Shown: positions 45,113 to 54,436, counted from the stretch's first letter. The stretch: 64,000 nucleotides of DNA from Solidesulfovibrio magneticus (GCA_002482565.1 DLGG01000068.1:32673-96672); one strand, 5' to 3'. Notes: generated by a model from the letters alone, not told the origin. Numbers and translations are program-made.

Positions 45113-45970
45113 CTATCCGCTCCCAGGCGAGACCTCAAGGGCAATGGCGTGGCGCAGGCGCGCGGCGACGGCGGCGCCCCGGAAGGAACCGGTGACCGGC
45201 GCGGCGTCGTCGGGATGGGGTGCGGCGGCCAGGGCCACGTGGCGGTCAGTGACGGCCAGCCCCAGGGAAGGATCGAAGCCGCGCCAGCCGCCGCCGGGGA
45301 GATAGACCTCGGCCCAGGCGTGCAGGTCGCGCTCGTCGCCGTCCGGGTCGCCCTCGTGGTAGCCGCTGACGAACCGGGCCGGGATGCCGACCTGGCGGCA
45401 GGCGGCGATGAAGACCAGGGCCAGATCGCGACAGGCCCCTTTCCTTTTGGCCAGGACCGTGTCCGGCGCCAAAAGGCCGGGCTCCAGGCGCGAGGAGGTG
45501 GCCAGCCGGGCGTGCATCCGGCCAAGCAGCTCCATGGCGAAGGCCTGGGGCGTGGTCGCGCCGTCGGCGAGGATGCCCTCGGCCAGTGCGGCCGTCCGGG
45601 AGCCTGCCCCGGCCACCGGAGCCAGGCAGTCCCCGGCCAGCACGGCCTCGCCGGGAGCCAGCGGCACGGGCAGCACGGCACGGGACGATTCAATGAGGTA
45701 ATCAAAAGGATTGTCGCGAAGGGTCGCTGCCGTCGCCTCGGTGGTCACGGTCAGATGGTCGGTGAGGCCGGAAAACCAGACCGACAGGACGGTGTTGCCC
45801 CAGGCGTCGGTGACAAGGGTCCGGCCGGCCGGCTCGGGCTCAATGACGGCGGAAAAGGCCAGCAGCCGCTGGGCGGCGTCGCCCCGGGGCACGAGGCGCA
45901 GCAGGTGCGGCTCCAAAAAAACGTCACGCCCGTAGTCGTAACGGGTGCGGTGGATGATGCGGCAGCGCAC
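45113..45970 (-). CDS. Bacterial transglutaminase-like cysteine protein
   Basis: A 285-aa protein: an N-terminal beta domain (about 1-90, RIIHRTRYDYGRDV) and a transglutaminase-core domain with catalytic Cys in KGACRDLALVFIAACR, His in ERDLHAWAEVYLP and Asp in WRGFDPSLG. Such proteins usually cleave or form isopeptide/amide bonds. GTG 45970 lies 5 nt after the Anbu stop. It belongs to a known four-gene set with Anbu, alpha-E and ATP-grasp genes. Confidence 0.9.
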   Translation of the reverse strand: MRCRIIHRTRYDYGRDVFLEPHLLRLVPRGDAAQRLLAFSAVIEPEPAGRTLVTDAWGNTVLSVWFSGLTDHLTVTTEATAATLRDNPFDYLIESSRAVLPVPLAPGEAVLAGDCLAPVAGAGSRTAALAEGILADGATTPQAFAMELLGRMHARLATSSRLEPGLLAPDTVLAKRKGACRDLALVFIAACRQVGIPARFVSGYHEGDPDGDERDLHAWAEVYLPGGGWRGFDPSLGLAVTDRHVALAAAPHPDDAAPVTGSFRGAAVAARLRHAIALEVSPGSG

Positions 45971-45975
45971 GGGAT

Positions 45976-46740
45976 TCAAGCCGGTTCGGTCAGGCAGCCG
46001 GACTTCCCGCACACCTTTTTGAGCTTGGAAGCCACGTTGTCGATCCACTCCGAGGGCAGATCGTGGACCAGCCCGCGCAGATGCTCCTGCCACCAGGCCG
46101 AGATGTCGGCCAGGTCTTCCTTCTCGTAGCGATGCTGGACCAGCTCCAGGCCGCTTTTGTGATAGAGCACCACGTCGATGGGAAAGTCCACGTCCGAGGC
46201 GCTGATGCGGGTGGAGTCAAAGGCCAGGCAACCGACCTTCAGCGCCATGCGCAACGGATCGGAAAACTTGAGCGTGCGGTCAAGCACCGGCTTGCCGTAC
46301 CCCCCTTCGCCGATGATGTGGTAGGGCGTGCCCTGGCTGACCTCCACCCAGTTGCCCTCGGGATAGATGAGGTAGAGCTTGTGGGTGGAATCGTTGGTCA
46401 TCTGGCCGCCAAGGAGCACATGGAGATTGAATCCCAGCCCCGACTCGGCCAGAAAGGCCTTGTCCTCGACGGCGACCTTGCGCAGTTCGGCGGCAAAGGC
46501 GTTGACGACCTTGTAGAGCTTGTCCAGGGGCTTGGCGCAGGTTTCCATGGCCTCTTCGAAATAGGTGAGCGTCTTGTCGCGCACCGAGCGAAGCCCCGAG
46601 GTCATGAGGAAAAAGGCCCCCTGCCCGTTCTGGTAGGTGGTGACCTTGTGGGCGCTGGTCAATTCGTTGCCGGAGGTGATGCGCGTGTCGGCGATGCCGA
46701 CCAGGCCTTCCTCCACGGTGATGCCGAGGCAAAATGTCAT
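45976..46740 (-). CDS. Anbu (bacterial proteasome-type) peptidase homologue
   Basis: A 254-aa Ntn-hydrolase related to HslV and 20S beta subunits, the Anbu family. The protein begins MTFCLGITVEEGLVGIADTR, with the predicted Thr nucleophile right after Met1, Asp in the IADTRIT motif and Lys in SAHKVTTY. AAAGGGA supports ATG 46740. No unfoldase gene is nearby. The gene order ATP-grasp, alpha-E, Anbu, transglutaminase is conserved in many bacteria, and the set has been predicted to make or remove a peptide-like modification; its substrate is unknown. Confidence 0.92.
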   Translation of the reverse strand: MTFCLGITVEEGLVGIADTRITSGNELTSAHKVTTYQNGQGAFFLMTSGLRSVRDKTLTYFEEAMETCAKPLDKLYKVVNAFAAELRKVAVEDKAFLAESGLGFNLHVLLGGQMTNDSTHKLYLIYPEGNWVEVSQGTPYHIIGEGGYGKPVLDRTLKFSDPLRMALKVGCLAFDSTRISASDVDFPIDVVLYHKSGLELVQHRYEKEDLADISAWWQEHLRGLVHDLPSEWIDNVASKLKKVCGKSGCLTEPA

Positions 46741-46753
46741 GGCCGTCCCTTTG

Positions 46754-47728
46754 TCACTGTTGGCAGGCCCCGTCAATAGCCGGAAACGTGGAGAAGAAGG
46801 TGGCGAAAACCGCCTCGTCCACATGGTTCATTCGGGTTTGCAGGTTGTCTGTGAACTCATGCAAGCCCTTGGCCACAACGTCCTCCACGCTCATATAGGC
46901 CAGATCGCCGCACAACTGGCCGATGCGTTTTTCGGCCGGGTTGGCGAAATAGCCCATGGGCGTGCCGGTGATGGCGTGCAGGCACTGCTGGGCTCGTATC
47001 AGCGACCACAGGACCGACCGGGGAAAATCGTGGTCCAGCAGCAGGAATTCGACGATGCGCTCGGGCTGGATGCGGCCGTGGCGGCGGCGGTAGGCTTCCA
47101 GGGCGCTGATGGCTTTAAGAAGCGCCGCCCACTGCACGTAGTCGAGGTTGGAGCCGACGTCGGTGGGATGCGGCAGCAGGATGAAGTATTTGACGTCAAG
47201 GATGCGCGAGGTCTTGTCGGCGCGCTCCAGGAGCCGGCCCAGGCGGAAGAAGTCCCAGGCCTCGTCGTGGCTCATGGCGTCGCCGGCGATGCCGCTGATG
47301 GTCAGATCGCGGCGCTTGACCTCGTCGCAGAAGTGGTAGGGGTTGTTGAGCACGGCCTGACTGCCCTTGGCCGCCTCGCGCACCAGATGGTAGAAGGTGT
47401 TGATCTGCTCCCACATCTCGGTGGGGATGATCTCGCGGATGGTGCGGGCGTTGTCCCGGGCCCGGGCCAGGCAACTGGCGATGGAGTTGGGGTACTCCGG
47501 ATCGAAGGCCAAAAAGCGGATGATGGTTTCGCGGTTGCCGGGCAGGCCCCGGGCGGCGAACAGGTCAAAGTCGCCCATGGCCGAGACCAGCGGCATCCAC
47601 TGCTCGCCCCGCCCGCCCGGGGTGTCCAGGGTCAGGTGCCAGTTGACGTCGAGGAACCGGGCGATGTTCTCGGCCCGCTCCAGATAGCGGCTCATCCAGT
47701 AGATGGCGTCGGCCACGCGGCTTAACAT
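46754..47728 (-). CDS. Alpha-E domain protein
   Basis: A 324-aa all-helical protein of the alpha-E (DUF403) family, recognisable from MLSRVADAIYWMSRYLERAENIAR and the RADKTSRILDVKYFILLP motif. The family is always found beside the circularly permuted ATP-grasp gene and is thought to work with it; the molecular role is unknown. It lies 30 nt downstream of the ATP-grasp gene and 13 nt before the Anbu gene. Confidence 0.92.
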   Translation of the reverse strand: MLSRVADAIYWMSRYLERAENIARFLDVNWHLTLDTPGGRGEQWMPLVSAMGDFDLFAARGLPGNRETIIRFLAFDPEYPNSIASCLARARDNARTIREIIPTEMWEQINTFYHLVREAAKGSQAVLNNPYHFCDEVKRRDLTISGIAGDAMSHDEAWDFFRLGRLLERADKTSRILDVKYFILLPHPTDVGSNLDYVQWAALLKAISALEAYRRRHGRIQPERIVEFLLLDHDFPRSVLWSLIRAQQCLHAITGTPMGYFANPAEKRIGQLCGDLAYMSVEDVVAKGLHEFTDNLQTRMNHVDEAVFATFFSTFPAIDGACQQ

Positions 47729-47758
47729 GCGGCGCTCCTTGAAAATATGGCAAACAAT

Positions 47759-49222
47759 CTAGCTTCTGGCCGCAGCGCCCGGCCCCAGCACCCAGGTGTC
47801 CTTGCTGCCGCCGCCCTGGGAGGAATTGACGACCAGGGACCCGCGCCTAAGCGCCACCCGGGTCAGACCGCCGGGAATCACCCGGATGTCGTCGCCGTAG
47901 AGGATATACGGGCGCAGATCGACGTGGCGGCCCTCGAAATGGTCATCCACGATGACCGGGGCGCGCGACAGGCTCACCGTCGGCTGGGCGATGTAGTTGC
48001 GCGGATCGGCTTCGATCTTGGCGGCAAAGGCCTCGCGCTCCTCGGGGGTGGCCGCCGGCCCGACCAGCATGCCGTAGCCGCCGGATTCCGCCGCCGCCTT
48101 GACCACCATCGTGTCGAGGTTAGCCAGCACGTGCTTTCGGGCCTTGTCCTCCCAGCACAAAAACGTTTCGACGTTGTCGATCATCGGCTCCTCGCCCAGG
48201 TAGTAGCGGATCATGCGCGGCACGTAGGCATAGACCACCTTGTCGTCGGCCACGCCCGTGCCCGGGGCGTTGGCCATGGCCACCCGGCCGGCCTTGTAGA
48301 CCTCCATGATGCCGGGCACGCCCAAAAGCGAATCGGGCCGGAAGACCTGCGGATCGAGAAAATCCTCGCCCACCCGGCGATAGAGCACGTCCACCCGCTT
48401 GAGGCCCTTGGTGGTGCGCATGTGGACATAGCCGTCGGCCACAACCAGATCGCGGCCCTCGACCAGTTCGATGCCGGCCTGCTGGGCCAGGAAGGTGTGC
48501 TCGAAATAGGCGGAGTTGTAGACGCCCGGGGTGAGCAGCGCGGCCGTGGGGCGGCTGGCCGCCTGGGGCGCGATGGCGTGGAGCATGTCGAGCAAGAGCG
48601 GCGCGTAGTCGTCCACGGGCCGGATGTCGATGGCCTCGAAGACTTGTGGGAAGGCGCGCTTCAAGATGCGCCGGTTGGCCAGGACGTAGGACACGCCCGA
48701 CGGGCAGCGCAGATTGTCTTCGAGGACCATGAACCGGCCGTCCTCGTCGCGGATGAGGTCCGAGCCGGTGATGTGGCACCACACTCCATGCGGCGGATTA
48801 AGGCCCTGGCACTCCTTGAAATAGCCCGAGGAGGATTCCACCACGGCGCGCGGCACCACGCCGTCGGCCATGATGCGGCCCTTGTGATAGACGTCGTCGA
48901 TAAACAGGTTCAGCGCCCGGATGCGCTGCATGAGCCCGCGCTCCAGCGCGTCCCACTCGGCGGCCTCGATGATGCGGGGGATGATGTCGAAGGGGAAGAT
49001 TTTCTCGGTCCCCTCCTCGTGGCCGTAGACGGTAAACGTGATGCCCATGTCGTAAAAGGCCTGCTCGGCGGCGGCCTGCCTGGCCAGGATCTCGCCCGGC
49101 GGCAGGGAGGCGATCTTGTCGTGGAGCATGCGGCAGCCGGGGCGCGGCTTGCCGTCGGGGGTGAACATCTCGTCGAAAAAGGGGCCGACGTCGTAACTGT
49201 CGAAGTCCATCTTCGGTGGCAT
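47759..49222 (-). CDS. Circularly permuted ATP-grasp amidoligase-type protein
   Basis: A 487-aa member of the circularly permuted type 2 ATP-grasp family (DUF404/DUF407). Diagnostic stretches are DEMFTPDGKPRPGCR, FPFDIIPRIIEAAEW, FMVLEDNLRCPSGVSYVL, VKAAAESGGYGM and the C-terminal NSSQGGGSKDTWVL. These enzymes are predicted to ligate amino groups to carboxylates using ATP. It is the first gene of the Anbu cluster and divergent from a helical unknown. ATG 49222 is weakly supported; ATG 49210 is an alternative. Confidence 0.92.
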   Translation of the reverse strand: MPPKMDFDSYDVGPFFDEMFTPDGKPRPGCRMLHDKIASLPPGEILARQAAAEQAFYDMGITFTVYGHEEGTEKIFPFDIIPRIIEAAEWDALERGLMQRIRALNLFIDDVYHKGRIMADGVVPRAVVESSSGYFKECQGLNPPHGVWCHITGSDLIRDEDGRFMVLEDNLRCPSGVSYVLANRRILKRAFPQVFEAIDIRPVDDYAPLLLDMLHAIAPQAASRPTAALLTPGVYNSAYFEHTFLAQQAGIELVEGRDLVVADGYVHMRTTKGLKRVDVLYRRVGEDFLDPQVFRPDSLLGVPGIMEVYKAGRVAMANAPGTGVADDKVVYAYVPRMIRYYLGEEPMIDNVETFLCWEDKARKHVLANLDTMVVKAAAESGGYGMLVGPAATPEEREAFAAKIEADPRNYIAQPTVSLSRAPVIVDDHFEGRHVDLRPYILYGDDIRVIPGGLTRVALRRGSLVVNSSQGGGSKDTWVLGPGAAARS

Positions 49223-49392
49223 GGGCAAGCCTTGTCGCCGCTTCGGCGGCCGGGTAACACAGGTGTCGGTCGGGGTCTTTCCGCCTTGGCCCGCCACGGG
49301 TTTTAGCGTTCCAATTACGGAATTTGTTAATAATATTCCATACCGCCTGTCAATCGCCCTTCTTCATCGCGGCAGGCAAGACAGGAAAAAAC

Positions 49393-50328
49393 ATGACTTC
49401 CCAGGCCATAGCCCAGCTCGCCCAGGCCATTGCCGACATCCTTGAAAGGGGTCTTCCCCAGGACGAAGCCGCCCTGCACTGCATCCGCTCCACCCACGGC
49501 GAGCTGTCGTCGGCGGCCATCGCCGCCCTGGCCGCCGACGAGGACGATCCGCAGGCCGCGCCGCTTTTGGAATTGCTCCTTTTCCCGGGCCGTCAAACCG
49601 CCCTGGAACTGGAGGAGGCCATGGCCCGGGCCGCCCTCGGGCCGGACGACCTGCCGGCCCTGGTCGAGGCCCTGGCCGGGCTTGGACCGCGTCCCACCGC
49701 CCTGCTCCCGGACGGCGAAGTCGTGCCCCTGCCGGCCCTGGAGCTCGACCAGGCGACCCGGCTCGTGACCCGGCTGGCCCCCCACCGCACCCTGCCGGCC
49801 CCAGCCCGGGAGGCCGCCCAGGCGGCCTATCCCGATCTTGGCCGACGCTTGGCCGCCGACGCCCGTCAGATCGGGCCGACCTGGTCCCGGGGGGCCTTGG
49901 CCTTTTTCGCCAATTGCTTGCAACGCCTGCCGGCCGTGCGCCCGGACCCGGAAAAGGCCTTGCCGGCGGCGCGATTCGTCTTGCGCTTCCTGGCCGATCT
50001 GCCAAAGGACGCCCTGCCCCTGCCGGCGCTCATGGCCAGGCAAGCCCGGCTCGTCGCCCAACTGCGCCGGGCCAGGCTCCAAGAAGAAGCCCTGGCCAAG
50101 AGCAACTACGAGACGCTCATCATGGCCGGCAACCGCCTGCCCTATCTCCACGCCCCGGACATCGCCGAGGAACTGGCCCTGGCCGAGGCGGCCATCCTGG
50201 CCGTCACGGGCCGGCCCGCGCCCGAAACCGGGCCGAGCTGCCAGGACCTGGGCGCGTTGACGGAAATGGAAGAACTTTTCGCCGCCCTGGACGATCAGGC
50301 GACCGGGGAGCCGGAAGGCTCGCGGTAA
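49393..50328 (+). CDS. Unknown mostly helical protein, Ala/Leu-rich
   Basis: A 311-aa soluble protein, almost all predicted helix, very rich in Ala and Leu (for example AIAQLAQAIADILERG and LEEAMARAALGPDDLPALVEAL). No catalytic motif or membrane segment is visible; I do not recognise the family. The region upstream (49316-49345) is AT-rich and promoter-like, shared with the divergent ATP-grasp gene. AGGA precedes ATG 49393. The 3' end overlaps the convergent kinase gene by 34 bp. Confidence 0.6.
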   Translation: MTSQAIAQLAQAIADILERGLPQDEAALHCIRSTHGELSSAAIAALAADEDDPQAAPLLELLLFPGRQTALELEEAMARAALGPDDLPALVEALAGLGPRPTALLPDGEVVPLPALELDQATRLVTRLAPHRTLPAPAREAAQAAYPDLGRRLAADARQIGPTWSRGALAFFANCLQRLPAVRPDPEKALPAARFVLRFLADLPKDALPLPALMARQARLVAQLRRARLQEEALAKSNYETLIMAGNRLPYLHAPDIAEELALAEAAILAVTGRPAPETGPSCQDLGALTEMEELFAALDDQATGEPEGSR

Positions 50329-51956
50329 AGGGGCAGGCGCACCCGGATATGGGTGCCGGCCGTCTCGTCGGTTTCCCAATGGAGATCGCCGCCGTGCAGC
50401 CGGGCGATGGTGCGGGCGATGTAGGCCCCAAGGCCGGTGCCGCCGGGCTTGCCGCTGGTGGCGTACTTGGCGGCGAAACGCCCGCGTATATCCAGGGGAA
50501 TGACCCCGTGGTTGTGGACGCCGGCCACGGCCGTGTCGGCCTCCACGGCCAGGGACAGGGTGACGGCCGTGCCCGGAGGCGCGGCTTCCAGGGCGTTGGT
50601 GACAAGATTGGAAAAAGCCGTGGTCAAAAGCCCTTCCTCGCCGGCGGCCAGGGGGCCGTCGTCGTCCTCCCGGAAACCCGGGCCAAAGGCCAGCTCGGCT
50701 TGCCGCCGCCGGGCCAGGGGGGCGGCCAGGGAGGCCTGGCGGCGCAGCAGCGCGGCCAGGGCCACGGGCTGGGGCCGCAGTTCATAGCGCCCCTGCTCGA
50801 TGCGGCACAGATCAAGGTTGCGCGACACCATGTCGCCAAGGCCGGCTGCGGTGTCCCGAATGACCGAGGCGATTTCCCGCTGCTTGTCAGTGAGTTCGCC
50901 CTCGGCCAAATGGCCGGCCAATCCGGCGATGCCGGCCAGGGGCGAGCGCAGGTCGTGGCGCAGCATCTGCTCCACCCGGTCCCGGGCCTCCTCGGCCCGC
51001 ACCCGCTCGGTGACGTCGTGGATGATGGAAAAAAGGAGCTTGCGCCCCAGATATTCCACCGGCCCGGTATAGACCTCCACCTCGCGCACCTCGCCGCTGG
51101 CCAGCCTATGCCGGAAGCGGAAAAAGCGCCGCTCGTCGTCGCCGGTCAGGGCCATGTCCCGGCGCGTCGCATCCTCGCCGGCCGCGTTGATGTCCCAGAT
51201 GGACAGGCGCTGGATGTCATCCAGCGAATAGCCGTAGAAGCGGCAGGCAGCCGGATTGGCGTCCACGATGCGGCCGGTGGCCGGATCAATCAACAGTTTG
51301 ATGGCGATATTGGAAAAAAACATGGCCCGGTGCCGGGCTTCGGAGTCGGCCAGGGCGGCGGCCATCTCCTGGCGCGAGAGCAGGATGGCCAGGCCCGTGG
51401 CCAGGCGCTCCAGCCGGGCCACGGCCGGGGCGTCCAAGAGATCGGGCCGGCGGTCGCCCACCTGAAGCAGCCCATGGGTGGTGTCGGCGGCGCGCAGCGG
51501 AACAAGGACCACGGTCTCGTAGCCGGCGGCGTTGCAGCGGTTGCGGGTCCCGGGCGGCAGGGAGCCGGCCTGGGCCAAAAGCCTGGAGGTGGAGCCGGCG
51601 ACAAAGCTGCCAAAGGCCGTGAACCAGGGCTGGCGGGGATCCACGCGGCCTTCGATGACCGCGCCGCACAGGCACTCGAGCACGGGCCGGGCGGCCGCGT
51701 CGGTGGAGCTCCCCTGCCTCGGGCACAGCGACGACTCGGCGGCGACGAAACCGGCGGCAAAGCCGTCGGCCACAAAATAGGGGTAATCGTCGCCCTGGCG
51801 CAGGCGGATGCCCACGGCGTCGCAGCCCGTGACACGGCGCACGATTCGCGCCGCCACGCCCAGAAGCGCCTCACGGTCGGGCACGGCCTCCAACAAGGCC
51901 GCCCCCTCGGCCGGGCCGTCCTGGCCCGGCGTCGCCGCATCCGGGAGAGTATCCAT
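50295..51956 (-). CDS. GAF-PAS sensor histidine kinase
   Basis: A 553-aa cytoplasmic kinase. GAF (about 25-195) contains several cysteines (LCPRQGSS, LECLCGAV, RNRCNAAG). PAS/PAC follows (about 215-330), then HisKA with His in MLRHDLRSPLAG and HATPase_c with NLVTNALEAA. The usual DxGxG box is NHGVIP, with lid KYATSGKPGGTGLGAYI, the same variant as in the kinase at 39794. No receiver lies beside it. It is single and convergent with the unknown helical gene. Confidence 0.9.
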   Translation of the reverse strand: MDTLPDAATPGQDGPAEGAALLEAVPDREALLGVAARIVRRVTGCDAVGIRLRQGDDYPYFVADGFAAGFVAAESSLCPRQGSSTDAAARPVLECLCGAVIEGRVDPRQPWFTAFGSFVAGSTSRLLAQAGSLPPGTRNRCNAAGYETVVLVPLRAADTTHGLLQVGDRRPDLLDAPAVARLERLATGLAILLSRQEMAAALADSEARHRAMFFSNIAIKLLIDPATGRIVDANPAACRFYGYSLDDIQRLSIWDINAAGEDATRRDMALTGDDERRFFRFRHRLASGEVREVEVYTGPVEYLGRKLLFSIIHDVTERVRAEEARDRVEQMLRHDLRSPLAGIAGLAGHLAEGELTDKQREIASVIRDTAAGLGDMVSRNLDLCRIEQGRYELRPQPVALAALLRRQASLAAPLARRRQAELAFGPGFREDDDGPLAAGEEGLLTTAFSNLVTNALEAAPPGTAVTLSLAVEADTAVAGVHNHGVIPLDIRGRFAAKYATSGKPGGTGLGAYIARTIARLHGGDLHWETDETAGTHIRVRLPLYREPSGSPVA

Positions 51957-52014
51957 GACCCGACACTAGCACCAGGCCTTGGAAAACCACAAGAGCACGG
52001 GAATAAGCAGGGCG

Positions 52015-52052
52015 CAAAAAACGTCCGGCCGCCCGAGACAGGCGGCCGGACG
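52015..52052 (-). terminator. Terminator of metal-ATPase/marR operon
   Basis: Perfect 12-bp stem (CGTCCGGCCGCC and complement) with a 7-nt loop, starting right after the marR stop. On the minus strand it is followed by TTTTTT. Confidence 0.9.
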
Positions 52053-52054
52053 CG

Positions 52055-52468
52055 TCAAAAGCAGGCGGTGATCTTGGCCAGCATGGCCGCGAAGGGGCCG
52101 GCCTCCTCAGGGGACAGGGCGCACAGAATCTCCTGGGTGAGCTGCTCGTGGAGCTTGTGGTGCTCGGCGAAAAGCCGCTCGCCCTCGGGAGTCAGCCCCA
52201 CCCGGATGGAACGGCGGTCGGTCTCGTGGGGTTTTCGGGCCACGAAACCGCCCCGTTCCAGCCGGTCCACCAGCACGGTGAGCGATCCGGTGGTGATGCC
52301 CATCTTGGCGGCCAGCTCCGTCATGCGCAGGTCGCCGTCGGCCCCAAGAATCTCCAGCGTGTGCATCTGGGGCAGCGACAGCCCCGATTCCTTGACCACG
52401 CCATGCTCCCACGAGGAAAACTTCTCGTAGAATTCAATAAGCAGGCGGGTGAGCAGTTCGTTTTCCAT
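52055..52468 (-). CDS. MarR-family regulator downstream of metal ATPase
   Basis: A 137-aa MarR regulator: MTELAAKMGITTGSLTVLVDRLERGGF (recognition helix) and ARKPHETDRRSIRVGLTPEG (wing). It begins 3 nt after the ATPase stop and ends at a strong terminator, so it is the second gene of a two-gene operon and probably controls it. No CxxC or His cluster indicating direct metal sensing stands out, apart from a single C-terminal Cys. Confidence 0.9.
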   Translation of the reverse strand: MENELLTRLLIEFYEKFSSWEHGVVKESGLSLPQMHTLEILGADGDLRMTELAAKMGITTGSLTVLVDRLERGGFVARKPHETDRRSIRVGLTPEGERLFAEHHKLHEQLTQEILCALSPEEAGPFAAMLAKITACF

Positions 52469-52471
52469 GCC

Positions 52472-54376
52472 TTACCGTTTGGCGGCGGCCACGGCCGGCT
52501 CGGCGGTAAACGCCAGGCTGGCCGAGGACAGGACCACCACGATGGAGCCGATGTTGTGAAAAAGCGCCGCCGCCACCGGCGACAGCAGGCCGTAGCCGCT
52601 GCCCAGAATGGCCACGGAGTTGAAGAAAAGCCCCAGCCCGATGTTGACGGCGATCATTTTGGTCATGCGTCGGCCAAGATAGACCAAAAACGGCAGCCGG
52701 CCAAGGTCGTCGTTGGCCAAGGCGATGTCGGCGGTCTCCAGGGCCACGTCCGAGCCGGCCGCGCCCATGGCCACGCCCACGTTGGCCCGGGCCAGGGCCG
52801 GGGCGTCGTTGACGCCGTCGCCGACGAAAAGCACCCGGCGGCCCTTGTTCTGAAAGTCGGCCAGGATGTCGAGCTTGTCCTTGGGCTTGAGCCCGGACCA
52901 GACGTCGGACACCCCGATCTGGCCGGCCAGGGTCGCCACCGCCTTGTCGTGGTCGCCGGACAGGATGCCCACGGTCGATAGCCCCAGGCCCCGCAAGCCG
53001 GCCACGGCGGCGGCCGCTTCGTCCTTGACGGTATCGGACACGGCCAAAAGGCCGATGACCACGCCGCCCTTGCGCACCACCAGCCCCGTGGCCCCCCGGG
53101 CGTACATCGCCTCCAGGCAATCGGCCAGTCGCGGCGGCAAGGCGGCGGCCCCGCCCATCATCTCCGGGCTGCCCACTTCCACGACCAGGCCGTCCAGTTC
53201 GCCCCGAAGCCCCAGCCCCGCCTCGGCGGTCAGGGAATCGGCCAACCGCGCCTCGACGCCGGCCGCCTTGGCGGCGTCCAGCACGGCCGTAGCCAGCGGA
53301 TGGTTGCAGTGGCGCTCCAGGCAGGCGGCGCAGCCCAGGACCTCGGCCTCGCCCACGCCGTCGGCCGGGATCACGGCCTCGACCACGGGCCGGCCCAGGG
53401 TCAGGGTGCCGGTCTTGTCAAAAAGGGCCACGTCGGCCCGGGCCACCTCTTCCAGGTACTGACCGCCCTTTATAAGGATGCCCCGCTTGGCCGCCCGGCC
53501 AATGGCCGCCACCGTGGCCGTGGGCGCGGCCATGAGCAGCGCGCAAGGGCACCCGGCCACCAGCACGGCCACGGCCCGGTCGGCGTCGCCGCTGAGCATC
53601 CAGGCCAAGGCGGCGCAGGCCAAAACCAGGGGCGTGAAATATTTGGCGTAGTTGTCAACAATGCGCCCGGCCCGAGGCTTGCCGGCCTCGGCCGCGACCA
53701 CGAGCTTCACCACCTTGCCAAAGGTCGAATCCTCGCCGACCTTGGTGGCCCGGGCCGTCACCCGGCCAGTGTAATTGAGCGTGCCGGCCAGGATCGTGTC
53801 GCCGGGGACCCGTTCGCGCGGCAGCGATTCGCCGGTCAGGGCCGACTCGTCCACCGCCGTTGTCCCGGCCTCGATGACCGCGTCCACCGGAATGCGCTCG
53901 CCCGGACGCACCATGACCAGATCGCCGGCCCGGACCTCGGCCACGGATACGACCCGCTCCGAACCGTCCGGGCCGACCACGGTCGCCTCTTCCGGAGCCA
54001 GCTTGGCCAGGGCCTCGATGGACCGCCTGGCCCCGTCGCTCACCGCCTCCTCCACCAGCGCCCCCAGGGTCATGATAAAGCTCACCACGGCGGCGGTGAG
54101 CAGTTCCCCCTGCAAAATGGAAGCGACAATGGCGATGCTCACCAGCTCGTCGACGTTGACCCGGCGCTCCATGACGCCCTTGGCCGCCTCGACCACAATG
54201 GGCGCGCCGTTTATGGCCACCGCCGCCAAGGCAAAAGCCCCGGCCCAAAAGCCCCAGCCGCTCTCGCCAAGCACCCAGGCGACCAACGCCAGCGCGCCGC
54301 CGCCCAGGCACACGGCGAAATCCTTGAAGGAGAAAAGCCCCCGATAGTCGCCTAAGTTCGAAAATCGTCCGATCAT
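52472..54376 (-). CDS. P1B-type heavy-metal ATPase (CPC type), no N-terminal metal domain
   Basis: A 634-aa metal-transporting ATPase. It has the membrane CPC motif (VAGCPCALLMAAP), DKTGTLT, the HP motif CNHPLA and GDGVNDAPAL. The final helix pair reads HNIGSIVVVLSSASLAF. It lacks the usual cytosolic HMA domain at the N-terminus. The end-helix residues do not match the classic Cu or Zn/Cd signatures I know, so the metal is left open. GAGGTG precedes ATG 54376. It is co-transcribed with the MarR gene, and its leader (~295 nt) contains a hairpin repeat. Confidence 0.92.
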   Translation of the reverse strand: MIGRFSNLGDYRGLFSFKDFAVCLGGGALALVAWVLGESGWGFWAGAFALAAVAINGAPIVVEAAKGVMERRVNVDELVSIAIVASILQGELLTAAVVSFIMTLGALVEEAVSDGARRSIEALAKLAPEEATVVGPDGSERVVSVAEVRAGDLVMVRPGERIPVDAVIEAGTTAVDESALTGESLPRERVPGDTILAGTLNYTGRVTARATKVGEDSTFGKVVKLVVAAEAGKPRAGRIVDNYAKYFTPLVLACAALAWMLSGDADRAVAVLVAGCPCALLMAAPTATVAAIGRAAKRGILIKGGQYLEEVARADVALFDKTGTLTLGRPVVEAVIPADGVGEAEVLGCAACLERHCNHPLATAVLDAAKAAGVEARLADSLTAEAGLGLRGELDGLVVEVGSPEMMGGAAALPPRLADCLEAMYARGATGLVVRKGGVVIGLLAVSDTVKDEAAAAVAGLRGLGLSTVGILSGDHDKAVATLAGQIGVSDVWSGLKPKDKLDILADFQNKGRRVLFVGDGVNDAPALARANVGVAMGAAGSDVALETADIALANDDLGRLPFLVYLGRRMTKMIAVNIGLGLFFNSVAILGSGYGLLSPVAAALFHNIGSIVVVLSSASLAFTAEPAVAAAKR

Positions 54377-54398
54377 GGGTACACCTCGTTTAAAGAGT

Positions 54399-54436
54399 GC
54401 CTCCGGCGGCCGGGGGCCTGAGGCCCCCGGACCCCC
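54399..54436 (+). repeat. 38-bp dispersed hairpin repeat, copy 3
   Basis: Same element as copies 1, 2 and 4, core GGGGGCC-TGA-GGCCCCC. Unlike the others it is not directly after a same-strand gene: it sits in the 5' leader of the minus-strand metal ATPase, 22 nt before its start codon. Confidence 0.85.
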
